A stretch of DNA of 64,000 nt from Deltaproteobacteria bacterium (lineage in GTDB: Bacteria > Desulfobacterota > Deferrisomatia > Deferrisomatales > BM512). Below the pieces are notes generated by a model. The model did not search any database and was not told the origin of the DNA. It saw only the letters and a list, made by a program, of their open reading frames with translations. Below, piece after piece: positions 36,158 to 45,576 of this stretch (positions are counted from its first letter, which is position 1; each line of letters starts with the position of its first letter). The stretch is from positions 61,755 to 125,754 of the forward strand of contig PKTT01000009.1 of assembly GCA_002869015.1 (NCBI GenBank). The letters are read 5' to 3'. Made by a program: the position numbers and the translations under genes.

Positions 36158-37084
36158 ATGAACGCAAATAAAGCTTCAAAGGGAGAAAGCACACTGGTTA
36201 GCCGCCTCGCCCTTATCATCGGCATCTGCGCAATCTCGACAGCCGCCATATTGATAAGAAAGTGTGAAGCGCCATCAATAGCAATCGCCGCATACAGGCT
36301 CGCCATAGCCGCCCTCATCCTTCTGCCGGTGGAGCTCATTAAGCAGAGGGCAGTACCATCGAGGAGAGAGGTTGGCTGGGCGCTCCTCTCCGGTTTCTTT
36401 TTGGCGATGCACTTCTCGCTATGGATAACGAGCCTGGCCTACACCTCCGTTGCCTCCTCGGTGTTGCTCGTAACGATGAATCCGCTTTTCGTAATGGTCA
36501 TCTCTTGGCTCGTGCTCGGAGAGCGCACCCCTAAGAGCACCACCGCCGCTGTGGCGTTGGGTCTCATAGGCACGGTTACGATCAGCTGGGGAGATTTTAC
36601 CTCAGGCACCGACCCCCTCCTCGGAGACGCCCTCGCCCTCGGCGGTGCGCTTGCCGCCTCCGCCTACCTCATCACCGGCCGGGTAGCCCGTCGCATTATG
36701 CCGACCAACACCTACGTCGCATGGTGTTATAGCGCGAGCGCGCTCTTTCTCATCGCGGCGATGCTCCTAATGGGCCACCCAATAAAGATATACCCGGCTG
36801 AAACGATGACCTACATGATACTTTTGGCGCTGGTTCCGCAGCTTATCGGTCACACGGTAATAAACTGGTCGCTGGCGCACCTCCCCGCTCCCACCGTCGC
36901 CGTAGCGATACTGGGTGAAGCCGTTGGCGCGACCCTCCTTGCCTGGGCGGTGCTCGGCGAAGCGCCCCCGGCTATGACGATTATCGGCGCAGCCTTCATC
37001 ATCGCCGCAATAGTGATAGTCTTCAGGGAGAACCCTAAAAAGAGCGAGCCCGAGGAGAACCAACCGGAGCTGAATCCCCTCTGA
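36158..37084 (+). CDS. EamA/DMT family transporter
   Basis: 308 residues with ten membrane segments in two EamA repeats (about 15-150 and 165-295). The second repeat ends AVLGEAPPAMTIIGAAFIIAAI, the typical DMT end, before a Glu/Pro-rich hydrophilic tail. Members export metabolites, often amino acids or drugs; the substrate is unknown. It is divergent from livK, which suggests but does not show a link to amino acids. OsmC follows after 15 bases. Confidence 0.9.
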   Translation: MNANKASKGESTLVSRLALIIGICAISTAAILIRKCEAPSIAIAAYRLAIAALILLPVELIKQRAVPSRREVGWALLSGFFLAMHFSLWITSLAYTSVASSVLLVTMNPLFVMVISWLVLGERTPKSTTAAVALGLIGTVTISWGDFTSGTDPLLGDALALGGALAASAYLITGRVARRIMPTNTYVAWCYSASALFLIAAMLLMGHPIKIYPAETMTYMILLALVPQLIGHTVINWSLAHLPAPTVAVAILGEAVGATLLAWAVLGEAPPAMTIIGAAFIIAAIVIVFRENPKKSEPEENQPELNPL

Positions 37085-37099
37085 CGAAAGGCGAAGAAG

Positions 37100-37513
37100 A
37101 TGATCACCGCCAAATTAAGCGAAGGCTACAAGGTCGAGATAACAAATGGCGTACTGGATTGGGTATCCGATGAACCCGCCCCAGTCGGCGGAGGCGCCGG
37201 GCCCGACCCCTATGAGATGCTCCTCTCGGCGCTCGCCTCATGCAAAGCCATGACAGTGAAGATGTACGCGAAAAGGAAGGGCTGGCCCCTTGAGAGCGTC
37301 GAGGTAAGGCTATCCCAGTCTCACGTGCACGCCGACGACTGCGCCGACTGCGAAAACAACGACGACGCAAGGATAAACCTAATTGAAGGGGAGATCATAC
37401 TTAACGGTTCGCTGGATGAAGAGCAGCGAAAACGGCTAATACAAGTATCCAATCGCTGCCCCGTACACAAAACACTCATGATGGACACAGTGATCAAAGT
37501 TGAGGGAAGGTAG
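37100..37513 (+). CDS. OsmC family protein
   Basis: 137 residues, full length. The two redox cysteines lie in LASCKAMTVKMYA and NRCPVHKTL, spaced as in OsmC/Ohr proteins; GAGPDPYEMLLSAL is the family core. OsmC proteins reduce organic peroxides in the cytoplasm. The extra Cys/Asp/His cluster HVHADDCADCEN in the central loop is unusual and could bind metal. Confidence 0.88.
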   Translation: MITAKLSEGYKVEITNGVLDWVSDEPAPVGGGAGPDPYEMLLSALASCKAMTVKMYAKRKGWPLESVEVRLSQSHVHADDCADCENNDDARINLIEGEIILNGSLDEEQRKRLIQVSNRCPVHKTLMMDTVIKVEGR

Positions 37514-37561
37514 ATTAACAAATAGCTACTGCTTTGTTCTCCTCTTTCTCTTCAAAATCGC

Positions 37562-37774
37562 TCAGTAGTGAGGCGGCGGCGGTTCGGGGGTGGTTTCATC
37601 CTCTATTCCGCCTATAGCGCCAACTAAGTTCTTCATCTGGGCCCTTATAACCTCCACTTCCCGGGTAAGCGCTAAAACCTGTTTGTCCTGTTCCAATAGC
37701 CCATCCTGGAGCTTTTCTATTACTGCTTCCTGAAAGGCGATTTTCATCTCAAGCTCTTCCAATAGCTTCTTCAT
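37562..37774 (-). CDS. slyX: SlyX family protein
   Basis: 70 residues, mostly one coiled coil, beginning with the conserved LEELEMKIAFQEAVIEKLQ and ending EPPPPHY, as SlyX proteins do. The function is unknown. It converges with osmC, and lies divergently from the lipoprotein gene. Confidence 0.85.
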   Translation of the reverse strand: MKKLLEELEMKIAFQEAVIEKLQDGLLEQDKQVLALTREVEVIRAQMKNLVGAIGGIEDETTPEPPPPHY

Positions 37775-37990
37775 TCTTCTGTTCCTTCAGATTGGGTATT
37801 TTTCGGGTATTCCCGATGTGTTGGGTTGAAAATATTTTGATTTTAATGTTCTAGGGTGTAACTTGTATAAACAAGTTTTTATGTAGTATGCAGCTTTTTT
37901 AAAATAGTAATTGCAGCCGGTTTGTCCCGGTCTTTTTATATCTCCAGCTTGGAGATGATTATACCCCTTTGGGGAAAGGAGATGGTGGTT

Positions 37991-39127
37991 ATGAGAAAGA
38001 TTTTTTTACTGGCAGCACTGGTAGTTCCTCTCGCCCTTATAGGGTGCTCCGACAGTAGCGATGACGGAGTATCCACCAACTACACTGGAACGGCGTCAAA
38101 AGCCTCCCTCTCCACCGGCAGCAACGCTCAAGACCTCGGCGCGGCGACAGTTACCGGCATGACCCTGGCACAGGACCCCTTCGATTATGAATTCATGCCC
38201 GGATTTCTCTATTACTTGGATGATTACGTCTTTGACCGCGGCAAGAAGCTTAATACCATTAGCGAATCTGCATCAATATCCGTTTCGGGTGGATGTGGTG
38301 GCACCGCTGAAGGCTCGATGTCCATGAAATCAATGTGGGACGATGAAACGAAGGAATATGGCGACTATTTAACTCTGACGATTACTTTCACCGATTACTC
38401 GGATTGGGGTGATTGCTACGAGTACATGTTACCTTCAACAAGTGGCGCCATAGTTAACGGTACATACTCCGTTTACCATAAAATCAACGAAGATATGAGC
38501 AGCTTCACTGGAAGCAGAAAATACGTTTTAAACAACATGACCTTTTTCTATCCCGAAGATTGGGGCTACCCGACTCGCGTAGCGCCAGCACCCTATCCTA
38601 TATCAATGACCCACTCCGATACCGGTGATCTAATTAATTACAGCGGCATGATCTACGCCAATGCAAATGGGGAGAATGAGTCCAGCTATTTTGTGAAGAG
38701 TACAATAGACCTCTCCTACTCCGAGAAGATCATCGTAGCTGGGGAAACTCCCGACACCCTCGAGACTCAGGACATTTACAGCGTTCTTTGGGCGGGCCTA
38801 ACCCTTACAGAGGATTATCCAGCCTACGAAGGGCTCAAGGTTTCAGGCAAGGTTTGTGTTGACGGCGTAGGCTGCGCGACAGTTGGGAACAATGAGTTTG
38901 AAGGCTCTATTTATGATTTGGATTATACCTACTACTACCAGCCATGGGAGGGCTCCGTAATTCTCTCCGGAGAGGGTATGGACATGCTTGAGGTAGCGCT
39001 TACCTCCGGCGACGAAGTCTCCTGCCCCTTTGAGCTCTACTATTCCGACGATGCGGGAACGACATGGAGCTATGTTGATATCTTCTACGGTTATCCCGTA
39101 GACCTTGAGTGGGAATACTGCGAATAA
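37991..39127 (+). CDS. Large lipoprotein of unknown function
   Basis: 378 residues from ATG 37991 with AAGGAG upstream. A lipoprotein signal ends LIGCSDSSDDG (lipobox LIGC). The mature part is acidic and rich in Tyr, Trp, Asp and Ser, with many short segments like DDYVFDRG and TDYSDWGDCYEY that suggest a secreted beta-structure. Four or more Cys are spread out and could form disulfides. No family recognised; not like other proteins in the window. A terminator follows. Confidence 0.7.
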   Translation: MRKIFLLAALVVPLALIGCSDSSDDGVSTNYTGTASKASLSTGSNAQDLGAATVTGMTLAQDPFDYEFMPGFLYYLDDYVFDRGKKLNTISESASISVSGGCGGTAEGSMSMKSMWDDETKEYGDYLTLTITFTDYSDWGDCYEYMLPSTSGAIVNGTYSVYHKINEDMSSFTGSRKYVLNNMTFFYPEDWGYPTRVAPAPYPISMTHSDTGDLINYSGMIYANANGENESSYFVKSTIDLSYSEKIIVAGETPDTLETQDIYSVLWAGLTLTEDYPAYEGLKVSGKVCVDGVGCATVGNNEFEGSIYDLDYTYYYQPWEGSVILSGEGMDMLEVALTSGDEVSCPFELYYSDDAGTTWSYVDIFYGYPVDLEWEYCE

Positions 39128-39158
39128 AGTAGTATTTCTTAAATTATCTAAAGAAAGT

Positions 39159-39194
39159 TGGGGCGGAGCCGTTTGGCTTCGCCCCTTCTTTTTT
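39159..39194 (+). terminator. Rho-independent terminator after the lipoprotein gene
   Basis: GGGGCGGAGCC and GGCTTCGCCCC form a stem with a GTTT loop followed by a T-rich run TTCTTTTTT. Confidence 0.9.
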
Positions 39195-39257
39195 ATCAGC
39201 CAAAATAGCCGTTAGATAGTATCCTGAAGATAACCACCTACGATTGAAAGGGCCTTA

Positions 39258-40058
39258 ATGATGAGCGATGAACGCGAGGCGCGCATTAATAAGATAAGGG
39301 ATACCATCAGCGGCAACTTCACCAGAGGCGCAAAGAGTTACGCAGCCTTCGAGGAGGAGAACAGCTTTTTTAAGGGTCTCTTAAAGAAGCTTCTCTCACT
39401 CTCGCCGCCGCCAGTCGGCGGTCGGGTGCTGGATGTAGGTTGCGGAACCGGGGCCTCCCTTGAGGGGCTCGCTGAGGCTGTCGGGGTTGGCGGAGAGGTT
39501 GTAGGTCTCGATATATCAGCGGGTATGCTTGAGGAGGCAAAGCAGCGATACGGAGATAAATATAATCTTATTTGCGCAGACGGCTGCGACTTCGACGCCA
39601 ATAAAATGGGAGGGCAATTTGACGCTGTGGTTTATAACGCGGTGCTCTTCATGCTCCCCGATGCAAGAGCATCCCTCTCCTGCGCGAAAGCTGCCTTAAA
39701 GCCAGGCGGCGCAATCTATATAGCGAGCCTTGAGGGGGTAGAGGTTGATGGAGCGCCCTTGCCGGACCTTCTATCAAAGGAGGGGCTTAAGGCAGGGCGC
39801 CATGCTCTCTCCCCCTGGAGCAAAGTCGCGCCGCTGCTTGAGGAGTTCTTTAACGGCACTATTACGAGTGAATTTACAGTCAACCTTACCCCAAAGCTAT
39901 TCAGGGGGTTTTACACCCTTGAGCCGATGAGCGCCGGACTTTTGCCTACCCTGCCCTACCCCGAGAGAAAACGTACAATTGAGGAGTACGCCAACCGTTT
40001 TGCGGATGAGGGTGTTGTCCCCGTGCAGCGCTGGGTGCTCTCCGCCTCGAAGCAGTGA
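39258..40058 (+). CDS. Class I SAM-dependent methyltransferase
   Basis: 266 residues. SAM motif I is VLDVGCGTGASLEGL, followed by VVGLDISAGMLEEAKQRYGD (motif post-I) and FDAVVYNAVLFMLP (motif II), as in UbiE/BioC-like small-molecule methyltransferases. The N-terminal segment INKIRDTISGNFTRGAKSY resembles BioC/UbiE starts. The substrate is unknown; the next gene starts 180 bases downstream and is unrelated. Confidence 0.88.
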   Translation: MMSDEREARINKIRDTISGNFTRGAKSYAAFEEENSFFKGLLKKLLSLSPPPVGGRVLDVGCGTGASLEGLAEAVGVGGEVVGLDISAGMLEEAKQRYGDKYNLICADGCDFDANKMGGQFDAVVYNAVLFMLPDARASLSCAKAALKPGGAIYIASLEGVEVDGAPLPDLLSKEGLKAGRHALSPWSKVAPLLEEFFNGTITSEFTVNLTPKLFRGFYTLEPMSAGLLPTLPYPERKRTIEEYANRFADEGVVPVQRWVLSASKQ

Positions 40059-40238
40059 GAATGATATCTTGAGCGTCAGCACAGCGGGATTGGGCGCATA
40101 GCAATTAAAAAATTGCTCCATTTGAAAGCTGCCGAAGATCTTTCCCTTAATAAAAAGTATGAATTGCGCTATCTTGCGCTGAGGTATTATTTCAGCGGTG
40201 AAGGACTACCGCTTTTTATTTCTCAAAGGAGGAACCAG

Positions 40239-41255
40239 ATGAAACGCCTTGTCATCTCCATCTCCATACTCGCTATGGCTATGGCGACCTCTGTAACCGC
40301 AGCCTTCGGCGCGACCACCCTCACCTACGCCAACTTCCCCCCGGCGCCGACCTTCCCCTGCGTGCAGATGGAGGAGTGGAAGAAGAAGGTTGAGGCAGCT
40401 ACCGAGGGCAAGGTGAAGGTGGACACCTTCCCCGGCTCCACCCTCCTAGGCGCCAAGAATATGATGGATGGCGTCATCGACGGTATCGCCGATATCGGCT
40501 GTCTGGCCTTTCCCTACCAGCCGGGCCGCTTCCCCCTCTTGGAGGGTGTCGACCTGCCAATCGGCTTCACCAACTCCAAGGTCGCCAACGCAGTGCTCTG
40601 GGACCTCTTCGTCAAGTACAACCCCGAATCCCTGAAGAAGGTCAAGGTATTGGCGCTCTTCACCGCGCCTCCGGCTGACATAATGTCCAAGGACCCCATT
40701 AGGAAAATTGAGGACCTTAAGGGCTATGAGCTGAGGGCCACAGGCGCCGGAGTCAAGCCCCTTGAGCTGCTCGGCGCGATCCCCGTCGCTATGCCGATGA
40801 GCGAAACCCCCGACGCGCTCCAAAAGGGCGTAGTCAAGGGCGTCCTCTCCTCAACCGATATCCTTAAGGACTTCAAATTCGCCGAGACCTGCAAGTTCGT
40901 CACCGACACCAACTTTCAGACCACCGCCTTTGGCGTAGTGATGAATATGGACAAGTGGAACGCGCTCCCCGAAGACGTAAAGAAGGTCTTCGACGGCTTC
41001 GCCAAGGAGCACTCGATGTGGACCGGCAAATATGTCGACGACCACGGCGACGAATCCATAGCATGGTCAAAGGAGAACCACAATCTGGAGGTAATAACCC
41101 TCACAGCCGGGCAGTACAAGGAGTGGCATAATATGATGTCGCCCATAACCGACGCTTGGCTTGAGCGCACCGCCTCGAAGAACCTCCCCGCCAAGGAGTT
41201 CCTCGCTGACCTTCTGGCGCTGAAAGAGAAGTACGAAGCAGAGTATGCCAAATAG
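40239..41255 (+). CDS. dctP: TRAP transporter solute-binding protein (DctP family)
   Basis: 338 residues from ATG 40239, with AAAGGAGG upstream. A signal peptide (about 1-24) precedes the DctP fold: TFPGSTLLGAKNMMDGVIDG and LKGYELRATGAGVKPLELLG are family segments, the latter holding the conserved Arg that binds a carboxylate. It captures an organic acid in the periplasm for the DctQM permease. Ends in TAG, overlapping the dctQ start. Confidence 0.93.
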   Translation: MKRLVISISILAMAMATSVTAAFGATTLTYANFPPAPTFPCVQMEEWKKKVEAATEGKVKVDTFPGSTLLGAKNMMDGVIDGIADIGCLAFPYQPGRFPLLEGVDLPIGFTNSKVANAVLWDLFVKYNPESLKKVKVLALFTAPPADIMSKDPIRKIEDLKGYELRATGAGVKPLELLGAIPVAMPMSETPDALQKGVVKGVLSSTDILKDFKFAETCKFVTDTNFQTTAFGVVMNMDKWNALPEDVKKVFDGFAKEHSMWTGKYVDDHGDESIAWSKENHNLEVITLTAGQYKEWHNMMSPITDAWLERTASKNLPAKEFLADLLALKEKYEAEYAK

Positions 41256-41772
41256 CATTGAAGATGGTCCCAATATAGCTTTGACAGCCCCACTGCGCCG
41301 CGCAGTGGGGCTTCTCAATACCATTACCCTGTGGCTGGGGGTTGGCGTTGTTATAGCGACGATGCTGGTAGTCGTCGCCAACATGCTCCTCAGGCCCTTT
41401 CAGTATCCGATTCAGGGCACCTTCGAGCTGATGGGTTTTGGCGGCGCAATTATAACGGCCTTTGCCCTCGGCTACTCCCAGGAGCGAAATAGCCATATAG
41501 CGGTAACCATTATCTTTGACCTCATGGGGCCGAAGGCCAAGCTTTTCGCCGATGCGACCGGCAAATTACTCTGCTTCGCCTTCTTCGGCTTCACCGCTTA
41601 CAAATTGACCCTTTTGGGGTTGAACCTAAGGGCGACGGGCGAGGTCTCAGAGACGCTCCGCTTCGTCACCTACCCTGTGGCCTTCTGCGTGGCGCTGGGC
41701 TTTCTCTCCCTGACTTTAAGCCTCTTGCTGGACGCGCTCGACGACCTCGCCGCGCTGATTGAGGGGCGCTGA
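41245..41772 (+). CDS. dctQ: TRAP transporter small permease subunit (DctQ)
   Basis: 175 residues with four hydrophobic segments and FQYPIQGTFELMGFGGA, typical of DctQ. It overlaps dctP by 11 bases and dctM by one (TGATG). Confidence 0.9.
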   Translation: MPNSIEDGPNIALTAPLRRAVGLLNTITLWLGVGVVIATMLVVVANMLLRPFQYPIQGTFELMGFGGAIITAFALGYSQERNSHIAVTIIFDLMGPKAKLFADATGKLLCFAFFGFTAYKLTLLGLNLRATGEVSETLRFVTYPVAFCVALGFLSLTLSLLLDALDDLAALIEGR

Positions 41773-43076
41773 TGGAGCCCTTGACCATCGGCCTCATCGG
41801 CATCGCCGCCCTAATGGCGGTTATCTTCTTTTTGCGTGTACCAGTCGGCTTCGCGATGGCCCTCGTCGGCTTCTCCGGGTTCGCCATGGTAGTGAATCCA
41901 AACGCCGCGGTATCGGTAACCGCGACCTCGATATGGTCCACCTTCACCAAGTACAGCCTCACCGTCATCCCCTTCTTCATCCTCATGGGGAACATCTGCT
42001 TCCACGCAGGGGTCTCCAACAGACTTTACCGTGCGGCGTATATGTGGATAGGGCATATCAGAGGTGGCCTCGCCATGGCCACCGTAGCCGCGTGCGCCGG
42101 CTTTGCTGCAATCTGCGGCTCCAACGCAGCGACAGCAGCAACGATGTCCGCCGTAGCGCTCCCGGAGATGAAGAAGTACGGCTACTCAAGCAAACTCTCC
42201 ACCGGCTCCGTAGCGAGCGGAGCGACCCTCGGGGTCGTCATACCGCCCAGCGTGGTGCTCATCATTATCGGACTCTCCACGGGAGAATCCATAGCGGAGC
42301 TTTTTTTCGCCGCGCTCATCCCCGGCCTCATCCTCACCGGCCTCTTCATGGTCTCAATATGGGGGGTGTGCAAGCTAAATCCCGAGTTAGGTCCCAAGGG
42401 ACCGGCTACCAGTTGGCGGGAAAAATTCCGTTCGCTCTCCGGCTCCATCGAGATGCTGGTGCTCTTCACTTTGATAATGACCGGGCTCTATATGGGGTGG
42501 TTCACCCCGACTGAGGCGGGCGCTGCCGGGGCGTTCTTCGCGCTACTGATAGCCATAATAGGCAGGCAGATGACGCTGGAGAAGTTTAAGGCGGCGCTGC
42601 GCGACACGATGTCAACCTCCTGCATGATCCTCGTGATAGTGACCGGCGCGGTGATCTTCGGGCGTTTTTTGACCGTTACCCGCCTGCCCTACGAGACGGC
42701 GACGTGGGCCGCCGCGCTGCCGATTCCAAAGGTGGCGGTGCTCCTTTTGATGCTCGCCATCTACGCCATCGGCGGGGCGATAATGGACGCGCTGGGGCTG
42801 CTCATGATAACGATCCCCATCTTCTTCCCCGTAGCGCTTCAGCTCGGCTACGACCCCCTCTGGTTCGCCGTCCTCATAACACTGGTTACAACCATGGGCG
42901 CGATAACCCCGCCGGTCGGCGTCAACACCTTCGTAGTCGCCGGAATGGCCCCAGACGTCCCCCTGACCACAGTCTTCAAAGGCGTCAGCTACTTCCTCAT
43001 AGCGTTCGCCCTAGCCATAGCCCTCGTCATGGCGCTCCCCGCAACCGCCACCTGGCTACCCGCCTTACTGCACTAA
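41772..43076 (+). CDS. dctM: TRAP transporter large permease subunit (DctM)
   Basis: 434 residues with about twelve membrane segments. GSNAATAATMSAVALPEMKK and GVVIPPSVVLIIIG are hallmarks of the large permease, which moves the substrate with sodium. The full dctPQM operon is followed by a terminator. Confidence 0.95.
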   Translation: MEPLTIGLIGIAALMAVIFFLRVPVGFAMALVGFSGFAMVVNPNAAVSVTATSIWSTFTKYSLTVIPFFILMGNICFHAGVSNRLYRAAYMWIGHIRGGLAMATVAACAGFAAICGSNAATAATMSAVALPEMKKYGYSSKLSTGSVASGATLGVVIPPSVVLIIIGLSTGESIAELFFAALIPGLILTGLFMVSIWGVCKLNPELGPKGPATSWREKFRSLSGSIEMLVLFTLIMTGLYMGWFTPTEAGAAGAFFALLIAIIGRQMTLEKFKAALRDTMSTSCMILVIVTGAVIFGRFLTVTRLPYETATWAAALPIPKVAVLLLMLAIYAIGGAIMDALGLLMITIPIFFPVALQLGYDPLWFAVLITLVTTMGAITPPVGVNTFVVAGMAPDVPLTTVFKGVSYFLIAFALAIALVMALPATATWLPALLH

Positions 43077-43078
43077 AA

Positions 43079-43106
43079 AAGGGTGGACATAGTCCACCCT
43101 TCTTAA
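43079..43106 (+). terminator. Terminator after dctM, hairpin shared with 44241-44267
   Basis: GGGTGGAC and GTCCACCC pair around a three-base loop, with TTCTT following. The same stem and loop appear 1.16 kb downstream at 44241-44267. Confidence 0.75.
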
Positions 43107-43361
43107 ACTTGCCAAATTTACATTGTAGTTCGGCTTGAGCGGTAGGGATAATCCGACAATGCCTCGCAAGAACAGGCAAGCATTCTTGTCAGATTTTCAT
43201 TCCCTTTAATCCGTCCTATATGCTCTATATGGCATAATAGTTATTGAAAAATAGCTTTTTTATAATTATTTTAAAATGTTATAAATATCTACCGTAAAAT
43301 GTTTTAGATATTAATGCTCAGCTATATAGAAAGCATAATTTATTTCTTGTTGAGTAGGCAA

Positions 43362-44162
43362 ATGAAGACAAATAATTGTGATATTAATACTAAAAATCAT
43401 CCTACATCAGGAACAAATGCCGCAGAAGATTATTTTCGCGCCGCGATTTCAGAGTTAGATTTTTTTACATTTATCACAAATCTTGTAATAAGAAGTGATT
43501 ATGTATCATATATTGCAAAAAATGCTTTAGATAATACAGATATTCCAGATGGTTTTTCTCCTATAGAACTAGCTAAAAAAAGCCCAGGCGTATTGACAAA
43601 AAACTTAGAGATAATAGGCAATCTCTACTAGAGATGTTTTTTTCACGTCTAGTGGATAATTTTCAATCCTATATTGTTGAATTAATTCGTTTAGTTCTTC
43701 ATGCAAAACCTTCAATGTTAAGCACAAAAAAACAATCAATTACGCTTGAAGATTTATTAAAATATAAAAGCATTGATGAAATAGTCCATACCATAATTGA
43801 AAAACGTGTCAACACAGCAACATATGAGGGCTTTCTTGAGTTAAATAAATGGTGTAATTCTTGAGGCATAGAAATACAAGTTTCTGAAAACAACGTGGAT
43901 ACATTAATTGAAATTATTGCAACTAGAAATATCATAACGCATAACAGAGGTTTGATTGACGAAAAATACCTTAGAACTGTAAATTGTTCAGACTATAAAT
44001 TCGGAGAGAGGAGAGAATTAGAGGTTGAATATTTTTTTTACGTCTTACATGTTACTGTGCAATATAGTTAAAAATACCGATAAATTAGTTAGCGAAAAAT
44101 TTGAACTATTGACTCATGAATTTCTTGAAACGAATATTTTCCAATTCAAAAACAAAATTTAA
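43362..44162 (+). pseudogene. Decayed HEPN-domain protein gene (RNase-toxin-like)
   Basis: AT-rich sequence in three broken pieces: a frame from 43362 that ends at TAG 43629; a second in another frame from about 43604, through FFSRLVDNFQSYIVEL to a TGA at 43862, with the same frame reading on to 44069; and a third frame to TAA 44160. Shifts fall in an A-run near 43598 and a T-run at 44032-44039. The piece after the TGA carries RNIITHN, which fits the HEPN R-x4-H catalytic motif, within a segment like those seen in stand-alone HEPN proteins. Base composition is unlike its neighbours, so it was probably transferred and then inactivated. Confidence 0.72.
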
Positions 44163-44240
44163 TCTACAAGCCGGAATTCAAGACTTTTTTCAAAAAAGTG
44201 CCGGCTGAGGTGCAGGGGGCGCGAAGCCCCCGCAATAATA

Positions 44241-44267
44241 TGAAGGGTGGACATAGTCCACCCTTCA
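44241..44267 (-). terminator. Terminator after paaK, hairpin shared with 43079-43106
   Basis: TGAAGGGTGGAC and GTCCACCCTTCA form a perfect 12-base-pair stem around a three-base loop. It lies downstream of the CoA ligase gene on the minus strand and repeats the dctM terminator. Confidence 0.7.
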
Positions 44268-44301
44268 TTAGCTTTATTTTATGGCTGACGCCGATGGCGT
44301 C

Positions 44302-45576
44302 CTATTTCTTTTTACTCTCAAAGAAAACCCGCTGCGCTTTGCCCTCCTGCCGGGGCAGCTCGCCGGGCTTGAAGACGTCGCCCTTCGGTGAGAAGCCAAG
44401 CGCCTCTTTAAGTTTCTTCTCCACGGTGAAGCCTGTGACGCCCTCCTCCGCTTCTACGTTTATGCGCACATCCTTTACCCCGTCATCATCCTCGATGATT
44501 ATCTGGTAGTGGGGGCATACGCCGGGTATCTCCATCAGCGCTTGCTCAACCTGGCCTGGGAAGAAGTTAACGCCCTTTATGATGAGCATGTCGTCGACGC
44601 GGCCAGTGATGGTGTCGAGCCTTATGTGGGTGCGCCCGCAGGAGCACTTGTCGCGGGAGATGACGCGGGTAAGGTCGCCGGTGCGGAAGCGTATCACCGG
44701 GAGCGCTTCGCGTGTCAGGGCGGTTACTACAAGCTCTCCCTCTTCGCCGTCCGGCACCTGCTTGCCCGTTTCGCGGTCGAGCACCTCTACATAGTAGTGG
44801 TCCTCCCAGAGGTGTATTCCATCGTGCGCGGAGCAGTCCATGCCGAGGGTGCCGACGCCGCCGGTCTCCGTCATGCCGTAGATGTCGTAGACCTCGATGC
44901 CTAGCCCCTTCTTAATCTTCTCCTTCATGGAGGGCGCGAAAACCTCCGCGCCGAAGATGCCGATTTCGAGGTCGGGGAGCTCGCCGCCCTCCTCTTCGAG
45001 CACCTCCATGATGCGGGTGGCGTAGGAGACCACCGCACCCAGTACGCGGGTGCCGAAGGTGCGCGCAAGCGCTACCTGCCGGGGGGTGTTTCCGGCGCTC
45101 GCCGGGATGATGAACATTCCCATCGACCTCGCCCCGTGGTAGAAGCCGAAGCCTCCGTTAAAGAGGCCGAGGGAGGGCGTTATCTGCACCGCGTCGCCGG
45201 GGTTGGCTCCCGCCATCCGGTAGCAGCGCGCCATACATTCGCCCCACTGGGCAAGGTCCGCCTCGGTATAGGGCATAACGACCGGGGTGCCCGTGGTGCC
45301 GGAGGATTGGTGCATCTCCCTTATGTCGGCGCGAGGCGCGAGGTTGAGCCCCAGGGGGTAGTTGGTGCGAAAGTCCACCTTGGACATGGTTGGAAATGCC
45401 GCTAGGTCCTCAAGGCTTTTGAAGTCGCCGGGCTTTGCGCCTACCCTGTCGAAGCGCTCTTTATGGGCGGGATTTTTATATGCGCGTTCAAGGAGCGCCG
45501 CCATGCGCTGAGTCTGGAGTGCGCGGAGTTCATCCTGACTCATCGTCTCCTTGTCGGGGTTGAAAAATTCGCTCAT
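44302..45576 (-). CDS. paaK: Phenylacetate-CoA ligase family protein (PaaK-like)
   Basis: 424 residues from ATG 45576, which overlaps the iorB stop (ATGA). The AMP-binding motif is HQSSGTTGTPVVMPYT, with YDIYGMTETGGVGT and a C-terminal RVDDMLIIKGVNFFPGQVEQ. It links an aryl acid such as phenylacetate to CoA with ATP. In operon with IorAB it would activate the aryl-acetate made or used there. 424 residues matches the family. Confidence 0.93.
   Translation of the reverse strand: MSEFFNPDKETMSQDELRALQTQRMAALLERAYKNPAHKERFDRVGAKPGDFKSLEDLAAFPTMSKVDFRTNYPLGLNLAPRADIREMHQSSGTTGTPVVMPYTEADLAQWGECMARCYRMAGANPGDAVQITPSLGLFNGGFGFYHGARSMGMFIIPASAGNTPRQVALARTFGTRVLGAVVSYATRIMEVLEEEGGELPDLEIGIFGAEVFAPSMKEKIKKGLGIEVYDIYGMTETGGVGTLGMDCSAHDGIHLWEDHYYVEVLDRETGKQVPDGEEGELVVTALTREALPVIRFRTGDLTRVISRDKCSCGRTHIRLDTITGRVDDMLIIKGVNFFPGQVEQALMEIPGVCPHYQIIIEDDDGVKDVRINVEAEEGVTGFTVEKKLKEALGFSPKGDVFKPGELPRQEGKAQRVFFESKKK

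Noticed and set aside
43640..44000. Second independent gene (ATG 43634) in the AT-rich island
   Set aside because: Its sequence continues the same HEPN-type protein in both directions across frameshifts and a TGA, so it is one broken gene.
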